A DNA stretch of 64,000 nt from Amycolatopsis xylanica. GTDB lineage: Bacteria > Actinomycetota > Actinomycetes > Mycobacteriales > Pseudonocardiaceae. The notes beneath the pieces are model-generated. The model did no database searches. It saw only the letters and a program-made list of their open reading frames with translations, and had not been told where the DNA came from. Made by a program: the position numbers and the translations under genes. The stretch covers positions 186,001 to 250,000 of the forward strand of contig NZ_FNON01000006.1 of assembly GCF_900107045.1 (NCBI RefSeq). Direction: 5' to 3'. The number at the start of each line of letters is the position of its first letter. Position 1 is the stretch's first letter. Of the stretch, positions 32,570-39,544 are shown one piece after another.

Positions 32570-32637
32570 GGGCGCTGGGGGTCGTGAGCGTTGCGGACGG
32601 TTCTAACCGCCCGCAACGCTCACGACCCCCAGCGCCC
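32570..32637. repeat. Extended palindromic repeat with GGTTCTAACC centre
   Basis: A 33-base stem with a single A-C mismatch. The left arm starts GGGCGCTGGGGGTCGTGAGC and the centre is GGTTCTAACC, the reverse complement of the usual GGTTAGAACC. It is the longest member of the family in this window. Confidence 0.88.
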
Positions 32638-32666
32638 CCGCCCGCCCAAAGCCCGCTCGATAGCGC

Positions 32667-32690
32667 GGGGTCGTGAGTGTTCCGGCCGTG
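32667..32690. repeat. Half copy of the TCGTGAGTG repeat
   Basis: GGGGTCGTGAGTGTTCCGGC without its right arm, like the half copy at 8129. Confidence 0.65.
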
Positions 32691-32705
32691 CACCAGGCAG
32701 CCGAG

Positions 32706-32813
32706 TCAGGGCCTCCCTCACCCAACCCAAGGTGGTGAGGGCCTCCCTCACCCAGATATGCGGGTGAAGGAGGCCCTCACTGCACGTTTTGGGTGAGGGC
32801 CTCCCTCACCCAA
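32706..32813. repeat. Cluster of GAGGGCCTCCCTC palindromes
   Basis: Four units built from GGTGAGGGCCTCCCTCACCC occur at about 32706-32724, 32734-32754, 32762-32781 (inverted, imperfect) and 32790-32813. Any two can pair with each other, so several alternative hairpins are possible. No gene lies in the whole 32379-32937 interval. Confidence 0.8.
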
Positions 32814-32853
32814 GCCAGGCCACACGCGTGGTGCGGGCGAACCCACCGAGAAC

Positions 32854-32906
32854 GGGGTCGTGAGTGTTTTCGCCGGTTAGAACCGGCGATACCACTCACG
32901 ACCCCC
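32854..32906. repeat. TCGTGAGTG/GGTTAGAACC palindromic repeat
   Basis: GGGGTCGTGAGTG at the left and CACTCACGACCCC at the right, inner CGCCGGTT-AG-AACCGGCG. It ends about 32 bases before the start of the small membrane-protein gene. Confidence 0.85.
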
Positions 32907-32937
32907 AGCGGGAGGCGGGCTGGCAGGATTCGGCCCC

Positions 32938-33435
32938 ATGGCGAAGAAGAAGCTCATTCTCGTGCTCGGGGTGGTGGCCGCCGCGGTGGCCGTGGCCGCG
33001 ACGTTCCTGCCGCAGCTGGTCACCCACGTCAGCCTGAGCGGCCGTACGTCCCTCGACCTGACCGCCACCGGCTGGTGGCTCGAAGCCGTCGATCCGGAAG
33101 CGCCGGGGACGAAGAGACCGGGCCAAGGCTCGCTGAACGGCCTCGCGCCCGTGGTGGCTGCGCTGCTGCTGTTGCTGGGCGGCCTCAGGGGCGCCAGGGG
33201 ACCGGTGGTCGCGGGCACGGCATTCTTGGGCGGGTATCTGCTCACTCTGGGTTTACAAGCCTTCAATTCGAACGGCACCACGCCAGGGCTCGGCTTCTGG
33301 CTGGCCGTCGGAGCCTTTCTGATCGGCTTCGCCGCCTGCCTGGCGAGTTACGCCGGGAGCGAACAGGCCCAGGGCCAGACGGTCGAACCGGAGGTCCCGA
33401 TGATCGACACCAAAGGTGGCGACATGCCCTTTTAA
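32938..33435 (+). CDS. Small four-helix membrane protein
   Basis: A 165-residue protein with a K-K-K N-terminus and about four hydrophobic helices (near residues 4-24, 66-84, 88-108 and 118-140). There is a loop containing W-W-L-E-A-V-D-P between the first two and a short acidic tail. No family was recognised. There is no Shine-Dalgarno sequence before the ATG, so it may be translated from a leaderless mRNA. It sits between the repeat region and secY in the same direction. It probably does not belong to the secY operon, which has its own promoter. Confidence 0.65.
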   Translation: MAKKKLILVLGVVAAAVAVAATFLPQLVTHVSLSGRTSLDLTATGWWLEAVDPEAPGTKRPGQGSLNGLAPVVAALLLLLGGLRGARGPVVAGTAFLGGYLLTLGLQAFNSNGTTPGLGFWLAVGAFLIGFAACLASYAGSEQAQGQTVEPEVPMIDTKGGDMPF

Positions 33436-33487
33436 GCCTGACCTGAAATCCGTCCCGACCTACCTGAGTAGGTAAAAGCCGCACACA

Positions 33488-33554
33488 TTGCGGGCACGGT
33501 CCGTGAAGCTGTTAGAGTCGGCGACACGCTTCGGGACGAGTGTGCCCCGAAGCG
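33488..33554 (+). promoter_or_regulatory. secY promoter and leader hairpin
   Basis: TTGCGG (33488-33493) and TAGAGT (33513-33518) are 19 bases apart, a plausible but wide promoter. Just after it, CGCTTCGGG (33527-33535) pairs with CCCGAAGCG (33546-33554), giving a 9-base hairpin about 100 bases upstream of secY. The hairpin could regulate or stabilise the secY-adk-map transcript. Confidence 0.5.
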
Positions 33555-33655
33555 TTCCTGGCTTGCCTGCCAGTGAGCTTGTGTTCCCGCCGGACGCAGT
33601 GCCGGCTAAGCCGTTCGTCGGTTCGATGGCCGACGACGCCGAGGAGGTCCCCCGC

Positions 33656-34963
33656 GTGCTCAGCGCCTTCCGCTCGGCTCTCGCGACGCCGGATCTGCGT
33701 AAGAAGATCCTGTTCACGCTGATGGTCGTGGCTATTTACCGGATCGGTGCGGTCACCCCGGCTCCCGGGGTCTCCTATCCCAACGTGCAGGCCTGCCAGA
33801 ACGCGGTACAGGAACAGGGCGTCTACTCGCTGCTGAACCTGTTCAGCGGCGGCGCGCTGCTGCAGTTGTCGATCTTCTCGACCGGCATCATGCCGTACAT
33901 CACCGCGAGCATCATCATCCAGCTGCTCACCGTGGTCATTCCCCGGTTCGAGGAGCTGAAGAAGGAAGGCCAGGCAGGCCAGTCCAAGCTGACGCAGTAC
34001 ACCCGGTACCTGACGGTCGCGCTGGCGATCCTGCAGGCCACCGGCGTCGTCGCGCTGGCCGACCGCGGTGCGCTGTTCCAGGACTGCAAGGACCCGGTCA
34101 TCCCGGACAACAGCATCTGGACGCTGGCGATCATCGTCATCACCATGACCGCGGGCACCGCCGTCATGATGTGGCTGGGTGAGCTCATCACCGAGCGCGG
34201 CGTCGGCAACGGCATGTCCGTCCTGATCTTCCTGAACATCGCGGCCCGCATCCCGCAGGAGGGCATGAACATCCTGCAGTCCTCCGGTGGTGTGGTGTTC
34301 GCGCTGATCCTGGTGTTCGGCCTCGTCATCATCGCGAGCGTCATCTTCATCGAGCAGGGCCAGCGCCGGATCCCGGTGCAGTACGCCAAGCGCATGATCG
34401 GCCGCCGCATGTACGGCGGTACCTCGACCTACCTGCCGATCAAGGTGAACCAGGCCGGTGTCATCCCGGTCATCTTCGCCTCGTCGCTGCTGTACCTGCC
34501 CGACCTGATCAGCCGCCTCGTCGGCGACCCGAACAGCAACTCCGGGTGGCAGGTCTTCCTCAAGAACTACGTGGTCAACCAGTCCAGCTGGGTCCACGTG
34601 CTGCTGTACTTCTCGCTGATCATCTTCTTCACGTACTTCTACATCACGATCACGTTCAACGTGGACGAGCGTGCGGAGGAGATGAAGAAGTTCGGTGGCT
34701 TCATCCCGGGCATCCGCCCCGGCCGCCCGACGGCGGAGTACCTGAGCTTCGTGCTCGGCCGGATCACCCTGCCCGGCTCGCTGTACCTGGGCATCATCGC
34801 GATCCTCCCGAACTTCTTCCTCTCGATCACCGGCCCGTCGAACAACCAGAACTTCCCGTTCGGTGGCACGGCCGTGCTGATCATGGTCGGCGTCGGCCTC
34901 GACACCGTTAAGCAGATCGAGAGCCAGCTGATGCAGCGGAACTACGAAGGGTTCTTGAAGTGA
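33656..34963 (+). CDS. secY: Preprotein translocase subunit SecY
   Basis: SecY (435 residues) is the ten-helix channel of the general secretion system. It begins M-L-S-A-F-R-S-A-L-A-T-P-D-L-R-K-K and contains G-I-M-P-Y-I-T-A-S-I-I-I-Q-L-L in the first half, the plug region, and the cytoplasmic loop around Q-R-R-I-P-V-Q-Y-A-K-R that binds SecA and ribosomes. The GTG at 33656 has GAGGAGGT before it; the open frame extends 56 codons further upstream, through the leader hairpin, and that part is not expected in SecY. adk follows with a four-base overlap. Confidence 0.97.
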   Translation: MLSAFRSALATPDLRKKILFTLMVVAIYRIGAVTPAPGVSYPNVQACQNAVQEQGVYSLLNLFSGGALLQLSIFSTGIMPYITASIIIQLLTVVIPRFEELKKEGQAGQSKLTQYTRYLTVALAILQATGVVALADRGALFQDCKDPVIPDNSIWTLAIIVITMTAGTAVMMWLGELITERGVGNGMSVLIFLNIAARIPQEGMNILQSSGGVVFALILVFGLVIIASVIFIEQGQRRIPVQYAKRMIGRRMYGGTSTYLPIKVNQAGVIPVIFASSLLYLPDLISRLVGDPNSNSGWQVFLKNYVVNQSSWVHVLLYFSLIIFFTYFYITITFNVDERAEEMKKFGGFIPGIRPGRPTAEYLSFVLGRITLPGSLYLGIIAILPNFFLSITGPSNNQNFPFGGTAVLIMVGVGLDTVKQIESQLMQRNYEGFLK

Positions 34964-35514
34964 CCCGACTGGTTCTCGTTGGCCCGCCCGGCGCGGGCAA
35001 AGGCACCCAAGCGGTGGCGCTCTCCGAGCAGCTCCGCATCCCGCACATCTCCACCGGCGACCTGTTCCGCGCGCACGTCGGCAACCAGACGCCGCTCGGC
35101 CAGGAGGCCAAGCGGTACCTGGACTCCGGCGAGCTCGTGCCGGACACGGTCACCAACGAGATGGTCAGGGAGCGGCTCGCGGAGCCGGACGCCAAGTCCG
35201 GCTTCCTGCTCGACGGCTTCCCCCGCAACACCAAGCAGGCCGAGGTGCTCGGGCAGATCCTGTCCGACGCCGACCTGGCGCTCGACGCGGTCATCCAGCT
35301 GGATGTCGCCGAGGACGTCGTGGTCGAGCGCCTGCTCTCGCGTGGCCGCGGCGACGACACCGAGGACGTCATCCGGCGCCGTCAGCAGATCTACGCGTCG
35401 GAGACGGCGCCCCTGCTGGAGTACTACGCCGACAAGCTGATCACCGTGGACGGCGTCGGCGAAGTCGACGAGATCTCCTCGCGGGTGCTGGAAGCTCTGC
35501 GCGAACGCCAGTGA
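34960..35514 (+). CDS. adk: Adenylate kinase
   Basis: Adenylate kinase (184 residues) interconverts AMP, ADP and ATP. The P-loop is G-P-P-G-A-G-K-G-T-Q near residues 8-17, followed by H-I-S-T-G-D-L-F-R for AMP binding and D-G-F-P-R-N. It is the short form: the zinc-type LID insertion is absent and only a brief R-G-R-G-D-D-T-E loop remains, as is usual in actinobacteria. GTG start overlapping the secY stop (GTGA). Confidence 0.97.
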   Translation: MTRLVLVGPPGAGKGTQAVALSEQLRIPHISTGDLFRAHVGNQTPLGQEAKRYLDSGELVPDTVTNEMVRERLAEPDAKSGFLLDGFPRNTKQAEVLGQILSDADLALDAVIQLDVAEDVVVERLLSRGRGDDTEDVIRRRQQIYASETAPLLEYYADKLITVDGVGEVDEISSRVLEALRERQ

Positions 35515-35519
35515 ATCTC

Positions 35520-35562
35520 GGAGGATTGCGTGTTCTGCAGTTTTTCCGTCGTGGGCGCATGA
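35520..35562 (+). CDS. Possible ten-codon leader ORF before map
   Basis: The best ribosome-binding site between adk and map (GGAGGA, 35520-35525) is not placed for the map ATG. It stands four bases before a GTG at 35530 that opens M-F-C-S-F-S-V-V-G-A and stops at TGA 35560-35562, overlapping the map ATG at 35559. This could be a short coupling peptide that delivers ribosomes to map. It is too short for codon statistics and may be chance. Confidence 0.4.
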
Positions 35563-36335
35563 TCGAAGTCAAGACCCACGGCGAACTCGAGGCGATGCGC
35601 GCGGCGGGACTGGTCGTCGCGCGCACACTCGCGCTGGTCACCGAGGCCGCGAAACCCGGTGTCAGCACCGCCGAGCTCGACGAGATCGCCGAGCAGACCA
35701 TCCGTGACGCCGGCGCCATCCCGTCCTTCAAGGGCTACCACGGTTTCCCCGCGTCCATCTGCGCCTCGGTCAACGAGCAGATCGTCCACGGCATCCCGTC
35801 CAAGACCCAGGTGCTCGCCGACGGCGACCTCATCTCGGTCGACTGCGGTGCCATCCTCGACGGCTGGCACGGCGACTCCGCGGTGACACTGGCCATCGGC
35901 GCGGTCTCCGACGCCGACCTCGCCCTGTCCGCGGCCACCCAGGCCGCGATGTGGGCGGGCGTCGAAGCGGTGACCCCGGGCGGCAGGCTCACCGACATCT
36001 CCCACGCCATCCAGACCGCGGCCGAAAAGGTCGGCGAGGCGGACGGCGTCGAGTACGGGATGATCCTCGAGTACGGCGGCCACGGCATCGGCCGCCAGAT
36101 GCACATGGACCCGTTCCTCCCGAACGTCGGCAAGCCCGGCAAGGGCCCCCGCCTCAAGGTCGGCATGGCGCTGGCGATCGAGCCGATGCTCACCGGCGGC
36201 GGCGGCGAGACCCGCGAACTCGACGACGGCTGGACGGTCGTCACGGTCGACGGCTCGCGCGCGGCCCACTGGGAGCACACGGTCGCGATCACCGAAGACG
36301 GCCCCTGGGTCCTCACCGCCCCCGAAGGTTCCTGA
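35559..36335 (+). CDS. map: Methionine aminopeptidase type I
   Basis: Removes the initiator methionine from nascent proteins (258 residues). The metal ligands of the pita-bread fold are in place: H-G-I-P near 84, D-C-G-A-I-L-D-G-W-H-G-D-S (two aspartates), G-H-G-I-G-R and the later E-P-M and W-E-H-T. It starts M-I-E-V-K-T-H-G-E-L-E-A-M. The ATG at 35559 matches the family; an in-frame GTG at 35511 would add 16 residues. No good ribosome site stands directly before the ATG, which makes coupling with the short upstream ORF plausible. Confidence 0.95.
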   Translation: MIEVKTHGELEAMRAAGLVVARTLALVTEAAKPGVSTAELDEIAEQTIRDAGAIPSFKGYHGFPASICASVNEQIVHGIPSKTQVLADGDLISVDCGAILDGWHGDSAVTLAIGAVSDADLALSAATQAAMWAGVEAVTPGGRLTDISHAIQTAAEKVGEADGVEYGMILEYGGHGIGRQMHMDPFLPNVGKPGKGPRLKVGMALAIEPMLTGGGGETRELDDGWTVVTVDGSRAAHWEHTVAITEDGPWVLTAPEGS

Positions 36336-36396
36336 GCACGCCAACCGCCCGAGAGTAGAATTCCTTCTAGCAGTCGGCTGGAAGGAGCGTGGGAGG

Positions 36397-36690
36397 ATGA
36401 GCTTCGATCACATCGACCACGCCAAGCTCCGGGAGATATGCCTGAGGTACGGCGTCGCCGGGCTCGCGGTGTTCGGTTCTGTGGCTCGGAACGAAGACAC
36501 GCCTTCGAGTGACATCGACCTGATCTATGAGTTGAGTCCCGGTGTGGAGCTGGGCTGGGAGATCGAGGACCTGGCGCACGAGCTCGCCGAGTTCTTCGGA
36601 CGACCGGTCGATCTGGTTTCGAAGAGGGCCCTGCATCCGCTACTGCGCGAGGACGTGCTGACGGAATCGAAGCCGGTCTATGCGGCGTGA
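36397..36690 (+). CDS. mntA: MntA-type antitoxin nucleotidyltransferase
   Basis: A 97-residue minimal nucleotidyltransferase, the antitoxin of type VII MntA-HepT modules. The signature GS-x10-DxD is exact: G27-S28, then ten residues, then D39-I-D41. Known MntA enzymes inactivate the partner HepT by transferring AMP to a tyrosine next to its RNase motif. It overlaps hepT by 11 bases. The pair sits between map and infA, which are usually close together in actinobacteria, so it looks like an insertion. Confidence 0.88.
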   Translation: MSFDHIDHAKLREICLRYGVAGLAVFGSVARNEDTPSSDIDLIYELSPGVELGWEIEDLAHELAEFFGRPVDLVSKRALHPLLREDVLTESKPVYAA

Positions 36691-37021
36691 TCGCCTGTTC
36701 GTCACCGAGATGATCGACGCCGCGGAACAAGCGCGGTCCTTGGTCACCGGAATCACGCTGGATGAACTCGAAAGCGACCGGCAACGTCGTGATGCGCTGC
36801 TCTGGAACTTCACCGTCCTGGGTGAGGCTTCGGTGAAGGTGTCGGACGAGCTGAAAGCCGAGCATCCCGAAGTGGCCTGGCGCAGGCCTGCCGATACACG
36901 CAACCGGATCGTGCACGGGTACTGGTCGATCGATCTGGAGATCCTCTACACGACCGCGACCAACCGGCTCGGTGATCTGATCAAGGGGCTTCGTGCCGTG
37001 CTGGACGATCTCAGCGACTAG
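36680..37021 (+). CDS. hepT: HepT-type HEPN toxin
   Basis: A 113-residue HEPN-domain RNase, the toxin of an MntA-HepT pair. The catalytic motif R-x4-H-x-Y is intact: R74-N-R-I-V-H79-G-Y81, so the toxin appears active and Tyr81 is the expected target of modification by MntA. The body is all-helical by composition. It begins inside mntA (11-base overlap), so it is translationally coupled. Cellular target RNA unknown; known HepT proteins cleave tRNA or mRNA. Confidence 0.88.
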   Translation: MRRDRLFVTEMIDAAEQARSLVTGITLDELESDRQRRDALLWNFTVLGEASVKVSDELKAEHPEVAWRRPADTRNRIVHGYWSIDLEILYTTATNRLGDLIKGLRAVLDDLSD

Positions 37022-37076
37022 GGCGTTGTGTGCGCTTGCGTGCGCGTTTAGCACAGGCGGACCCCGCTGGGAAGCT

Positions 37077-37121
37077 GCGACACGAGTTGCGTACACTATC
37101 AAGTCGGCAGACTCGTGTCGC
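37077..37121. promoter_or_regulatory. 11-base inverted repeat upstream of infA
   Basis: GCGACACGAGT (37077-37087) and ACTCGTGTCGC (37111-37121) are exactly complementary. The 23-base spacer contains TACACTAT, which resembles a -10 box (TACACT, 37092-37097), without an obvious -35. It could be an operator around the infA promoter or a leader hairpin. Confidence 0.55.
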
Positions 37122-37239
37122 CCTGTTCCAGCGCGCTCGTGAATTCTCACGCACATTGGACCTGGGGTGGAGTGTGTCGAAGCCAAGCACTCGAAGCTCG
37201 AAGTAGTCACACAGTGTAGCGACAGGAAATGCGGAGGAT

Positions 37240-37461
37240 ATGGGCAAGAAAGACGGGGCCATCGAGGTCGAAGGCCGCGTAGTCGAGCCGCTCCCCAACG
37301 CGATGTTCCGCGTCGAGTTGGAAAACGGTCACAAGGTCCTCGCGCACATCAGCGGCAAGATGCGGCAGCACTACATCCGCATCCTGCCCGAGGACAGGGT
37401 CGTCGTAGAGCTTTCGCCCTACGACCTTACGCGTGGTCGCATTGTCTACCGCTACAAGTGA
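37240..37461 (+). CDS. infA: Translation initiation factor IF-1
   Basis: IF-1 (73 residues) occupies the A site during initiation. The single OB fold is complete: M-G-K-K-D-G-A-I-E-V-E-G-R-V, F-R-V-E-L-E-N-G-H-K-V-L-A-H-I-S-G-K-M-R and the closing Y-D-L-T-R-G-R-I-V-Y-R-Y-K. GCGGAGGA precedes the ATG. It heads the infA-rpmJ-rpsM block. Confidence 0.98.
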   Translation: MGKKDGAIEVEGRVVEPLPNAMFRVELENGHKVLAHISGKMRQHYIRILPEDRVVVELSPYDLTRGRIVYRYK

Positions 37462-37498
37462 TCACGAAGAGTAGAGCACAAGCAGGAGAGCAGGAGAC

Positions 37499-37612
37499 GT
37501 GAAGGTTCAGCCGAGCGTCAAGAAGATCTGCGACAAGTGCAAGGTGATCCGCCGTCACGGCCGGATCATGGTGATCTGCGAAAACCTGCGGCACAAGCAG
37601 CGGCAGGGCTGA
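37499..37612 (+). CDS. rpmJ: 50S ribosomal protein L36, zinc type
   Basis: L36 (37 residues), the smallest ribosomal protein. M-K-V-Q-P-S-V-K-K-I-C-D-K-C-K and later I-C-E-N-L-R-H-K-Q-R-Q-G give the three cysteines and one histidine that bind zinc. The GTG start at 37499 follows AGGAGA and lies 37 bases after infA. Confidence 0.97.
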   Translation: MKVQPSVKKICDKCKVIRRHGRIMVICENLRHKQRQG

Positions 37613-37820
37613 TCGCCCGCACTCGTAACAGAGTGGATTGACGGCTACACAAACCTCCCCGTACCTGCCGGGCCATGCACATGGTCCGGCTTCACCCCCG
37701 GACTTCAGGCCGGGGCCAGGGCACCGACCGCGCAAGCGGGCGGACGACAGAGCGAGTCGGCCCTGGAACCGGACGGGGAGCAGACCTGAAGAGACGAATC
37801 GATAAGGAGCACCAGCGCCA
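37613..37820 (+). promoter_or_regulatory. Structured leader between rpmJ and rpsM
   Basis: Three possible stems lie in 208 bases: GCCGGGCCATG/CATGGTCCGGC (one G-T pair), CCCCCGG/CCGGGG, and CCAGGGC (37716-37722) with GCCCTGG (37760-37766), the last extended by CCGAC/GTCGG. This is more structure and a longer gap than expected inside the operon, so it may be a ribosomal-protein binding leader or a promoter region. Confidence 0.45.
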
Positions 37821-38201
37821 ATGGCACGACTCGCTGGCGTAGACCTCCCCCGCGAAAAGCGGTTGGAGATCGCGCTGACCTACATCTACGGCATCGGCCG
37901 TACCCGTTCCAAGCAGCTCATCGCGGCTGCGGAACTGAACGCGGACACCCGCGTCAAGGACCTCAGTGATGAGGACCTCCGCAAGCTCGGGGTCCACATC
38001 GAAGAGAACTTCAAGGTCGAGGGTGACCTTCGCCGCGAGGTGAACGCCGACATCCGTCGGAAGATCGAGATCGGGTGCTACGAGGGCCTTCGCTGGCGTC
38101 GCGGACTTCCCGTCCGTGGTCAGCGCACGAAGACCAACGCCCGTACCCGCAAGGGTCCGAAGAAGACGGTCGCCGGCAAGAAGAAGGCTGGCAAGAAGTG
38201 A
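37821..38201 (+). CDS. rpsM: 30S ribosomal protein S13
   Basis: S13 (126 residues) is a head protein that contacts L5, L31 and P-site tRNA. It starts M-A-R-L-A-G-V-D-L-P-R-E-K-R and contains I-Y-G-I-G-R-T-R and the basic C-terminal tail G-L-P-V-R-G-Q-R-T-K-T-N-A-R-T-R-K-G. AAGGAGC about 11 bases before the ATG. The stop overlaps the start of an unexpected small ORF. Confidence 0.98.
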   Translation: MARLAGVDLPREKRLEIALTYIYGIGRTRSKQLIAAAELNADTRVKDLSDEDLRKLGVHIEENFKVEGDLRREVNADIRRKIEIGCYEGLRWRRGLPVRGQRTKTNARTRKGPKKTVAGKKKAGKK

Positions 38202-38383
38202 GCGTCCAGGGGAAGAAGGTCGTGCACATGGGTGGCTCTCGCCGCCGCAGCACGGCTTGCGTTTCACCCAAGGCGCTCTATGCCCGCCCGATGGCCCTTC
38301 GCCAGCTGTACACCGACGCGGGTTCTGTCATCCGCAACGGTCAGCGCGAAGCACAGGCCGCTCACCAGCAAAACGCGCGCTAA
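38198..38383 (+). CDS. Small basic protein between rpsM and rpsK
   Basis: A 61-residue ORF that starts with GTG overlapping the rpsM stop (GTGA) and ends 18 bases before rpsK. The product is basic (M-G-G-S-R-R-R-S-T-A-C-V-S-P-K near the start, L-R-Q-L-Y-T-D-A-G in the middle, Q-Q-N-A-R at the end) without signal or membrane segment. Third codon positions are mostly G or C, like the flanking ribosomal genes. In most actinobacteria rpsM and rpsK are nearly adjacent, so this is unusual. It is not a ribosomal protein I recognise; it may be a lineage-specific small protein or a chance ORF. Confidence 0.5.
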   Translation: MSVQGKKVVHMGGSRRRSTACVSPKALYARPMALRQLYTDAGSVIRNGQREAQAAHQQNAR

Positions 38384-38401
38384 CAGGAGATCACCCAGAA
38401 A

Positions 38402-38809
38402 ATGCCACCGAAGACTCGTTCCGGCGCTGGGACCAAGAAGGTCCGGCGCAAGGAAAAGAAGAACATCGCGCACGGTCACGCGCACATCAAGAGCACCTTC
38501 AACAACACCATCGTCTCGATCACGGACCCGACCGGTGCCGTGATCGCGTGGGCGTCGAGTGGTCACGTGGGCTTCAAGGGCTCGCGTAAGTCCACCCCGT
38601 TCGCCGCGCAGATGGCCGCCGAGAACGCCGCCCGCAAGGCCGCGGAGCACGGCATGAAGAAGGTCGACGTGTTCGTGAAGGGTCCCGGCTCCGGCCGCGA
38701 GACCGCGATCCGTTCGCTGCAGGCAGCCGGCCTCGAGGTCGGCACCATCCAGGACGTGACCCCGCAGCCCCACAACGGCTGCCGCCCGCCCAAGCGGCGC
38801 CGGGTCTGA
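38402..38809 (+). CDS. rpsK: 30S ribosomal protein S11
   Basis: S11 (135 residues) lies on the platform near the E site. It has H-I-K-S-T-F-N-N-T-I-V-S-I-T-D, G-F-K-G-S-R-K-S-T-P-F-A-A-Q and the C-terminal P-H-N-G-C-R-P-P-K-R-R-R, all invariant features. CAGGAGAT upstream of the ATG. Confidence 0.98.
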   Translation: MPPKTRSGAGTKKVRRKEKKNIAHGHAHIKSTFNNTIVSITDPTGAVIAWASSGHVGFKGSRKSTPFAAQMAAENAARKAAEHGMKKVDVFVKGPGSGRETAIRSLQAAGLEVGTIQDVTPQPHNGCRPPKRRRV

Positions 38810-38832
38810 GGAACGGGGAGGAGTAAGAAAAA

Positions 38833-39438
38833 ATGGCTCGTTACACAGGCCCCGCTACGCGTATTTCCCGTCGCCTCAAGGTTGACCTTGTGGGTGGCGA
38901 CCAGGCGTTCGAGCGTCGTCCTTACCCGCCCGGCCAGCACGGCCGTGGCCGGATCAAGGAGTCCGAGTACCTGCTGCAGCTCCAGGAGAAGCAGAAGGCT
39001 CGCTACACCTACGGCGTGCTCGAGCGTCAGTTCGTCCGGTACTACAAGGAAGCCGTCCGGCGTCCTGGCAAGACCGGTGAGAACCTGCTGCAGATCCTCG
39101 AGGCCCGCCTCGACAACGTGATCTACCGCGCCGGCATCGCCCGCACCCGCCGTCAGGCGCGTCAGCTGGTGAGCCACGGCCACTTCCTGGTCAACGGCGT
39201 CAAGGTCAACGTGCCTTCGTACCAGGTGACCAAGTGGGACATCATCGACGTGCGGCCGAAGTCGTTCGCGATGCTGCCCTTCGTCGCCGCCAAGGAGTCC
39301 TTCGGCGAGCGCCCCATCCCGGCGTGGCTGCAGGTCGTCTCGTCCAACCTCCGCGTGCTGGTCCACCAGCTGCCGGAGCGCGCGCAGATCGACGTTCCGG
39401 TTCAGGAACAGCTGATCGTCGAGCTCTACTCGAAGTAA
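38833..39438 (+). CDS. rpsD: 30S ribosomal protein S4
   Basis: S4 (201 residues) nucleates 16S rRNA folding and in many bacteria represses the alpha operon. The S4 RNA-binding domain is visible as L-D-N-V-I-Y-R-A-G-I-A-R-T-R-R-Q-A-R-Q-L-V-S-H-G-H in the middle of the chain. It is the cysteine-free form. GGGGAGG precedes the ATG. Confidence 0.98.
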   Translation: MARYTGPATRISRRLKVDLVGGDQAFERRPYPPGQHGRGRIKESEYLLQLQEKQKARYTYGVLERQFVRYYKEAVRRPGKTGENLLQILEARLDNVIYRAGIARTRRQARQLVSHGHFLVNGVKVNVPSYQVTKWDIIDVRPKSFAMLPFVAAKESFGERPIPAWLQVVSSNLRVLVHQLPERAQIDVPVQEQLIVELYSK

Positions 39439-39459
39439 TCCGGCCCCGGCTGGATACGG

Positions 39460-39486
39460 GCGGCGGCGCCCACAGTGCGCCGCCGC
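39460..39486 (+). other. Hairpin between rpsD and rpoA
   Basis: GCGGCGGCGC (39460-39469) and GCGCCGCCGC (39477-39486) pair perfectly around a seven-base loop, with no T-run. It is a probable processing or regulatory stem that could set the rpoA level relative to the ribosomal genes. Confidence 0.6.
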
Positions 39487-39544
39487 TTCGCCATCCCTTT
39501 CGGCGTCATATGGCGGTCGCCGTTTGGAAAGGAAATAGGAAGAA

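Noticed and set aside
32706..32813. CRISPR array
   Set aside because: The units are self-palindromic, irregularly spaced and partly inverted, with no unique spacers and no cas genes.
32793..33446. 217-codon plus-strand frame over the repeat region and the small membrane gene
   Set aside because: Out of frame with the hydrophobic protein at 32938 and rich in R/G from repeat sequence.
33488..33655. Upstream extension of secY
   Set aside because: It would encode the leader hairpin, lacks SecY similarity, and the GTG at 33656 has a strong ribosome site.
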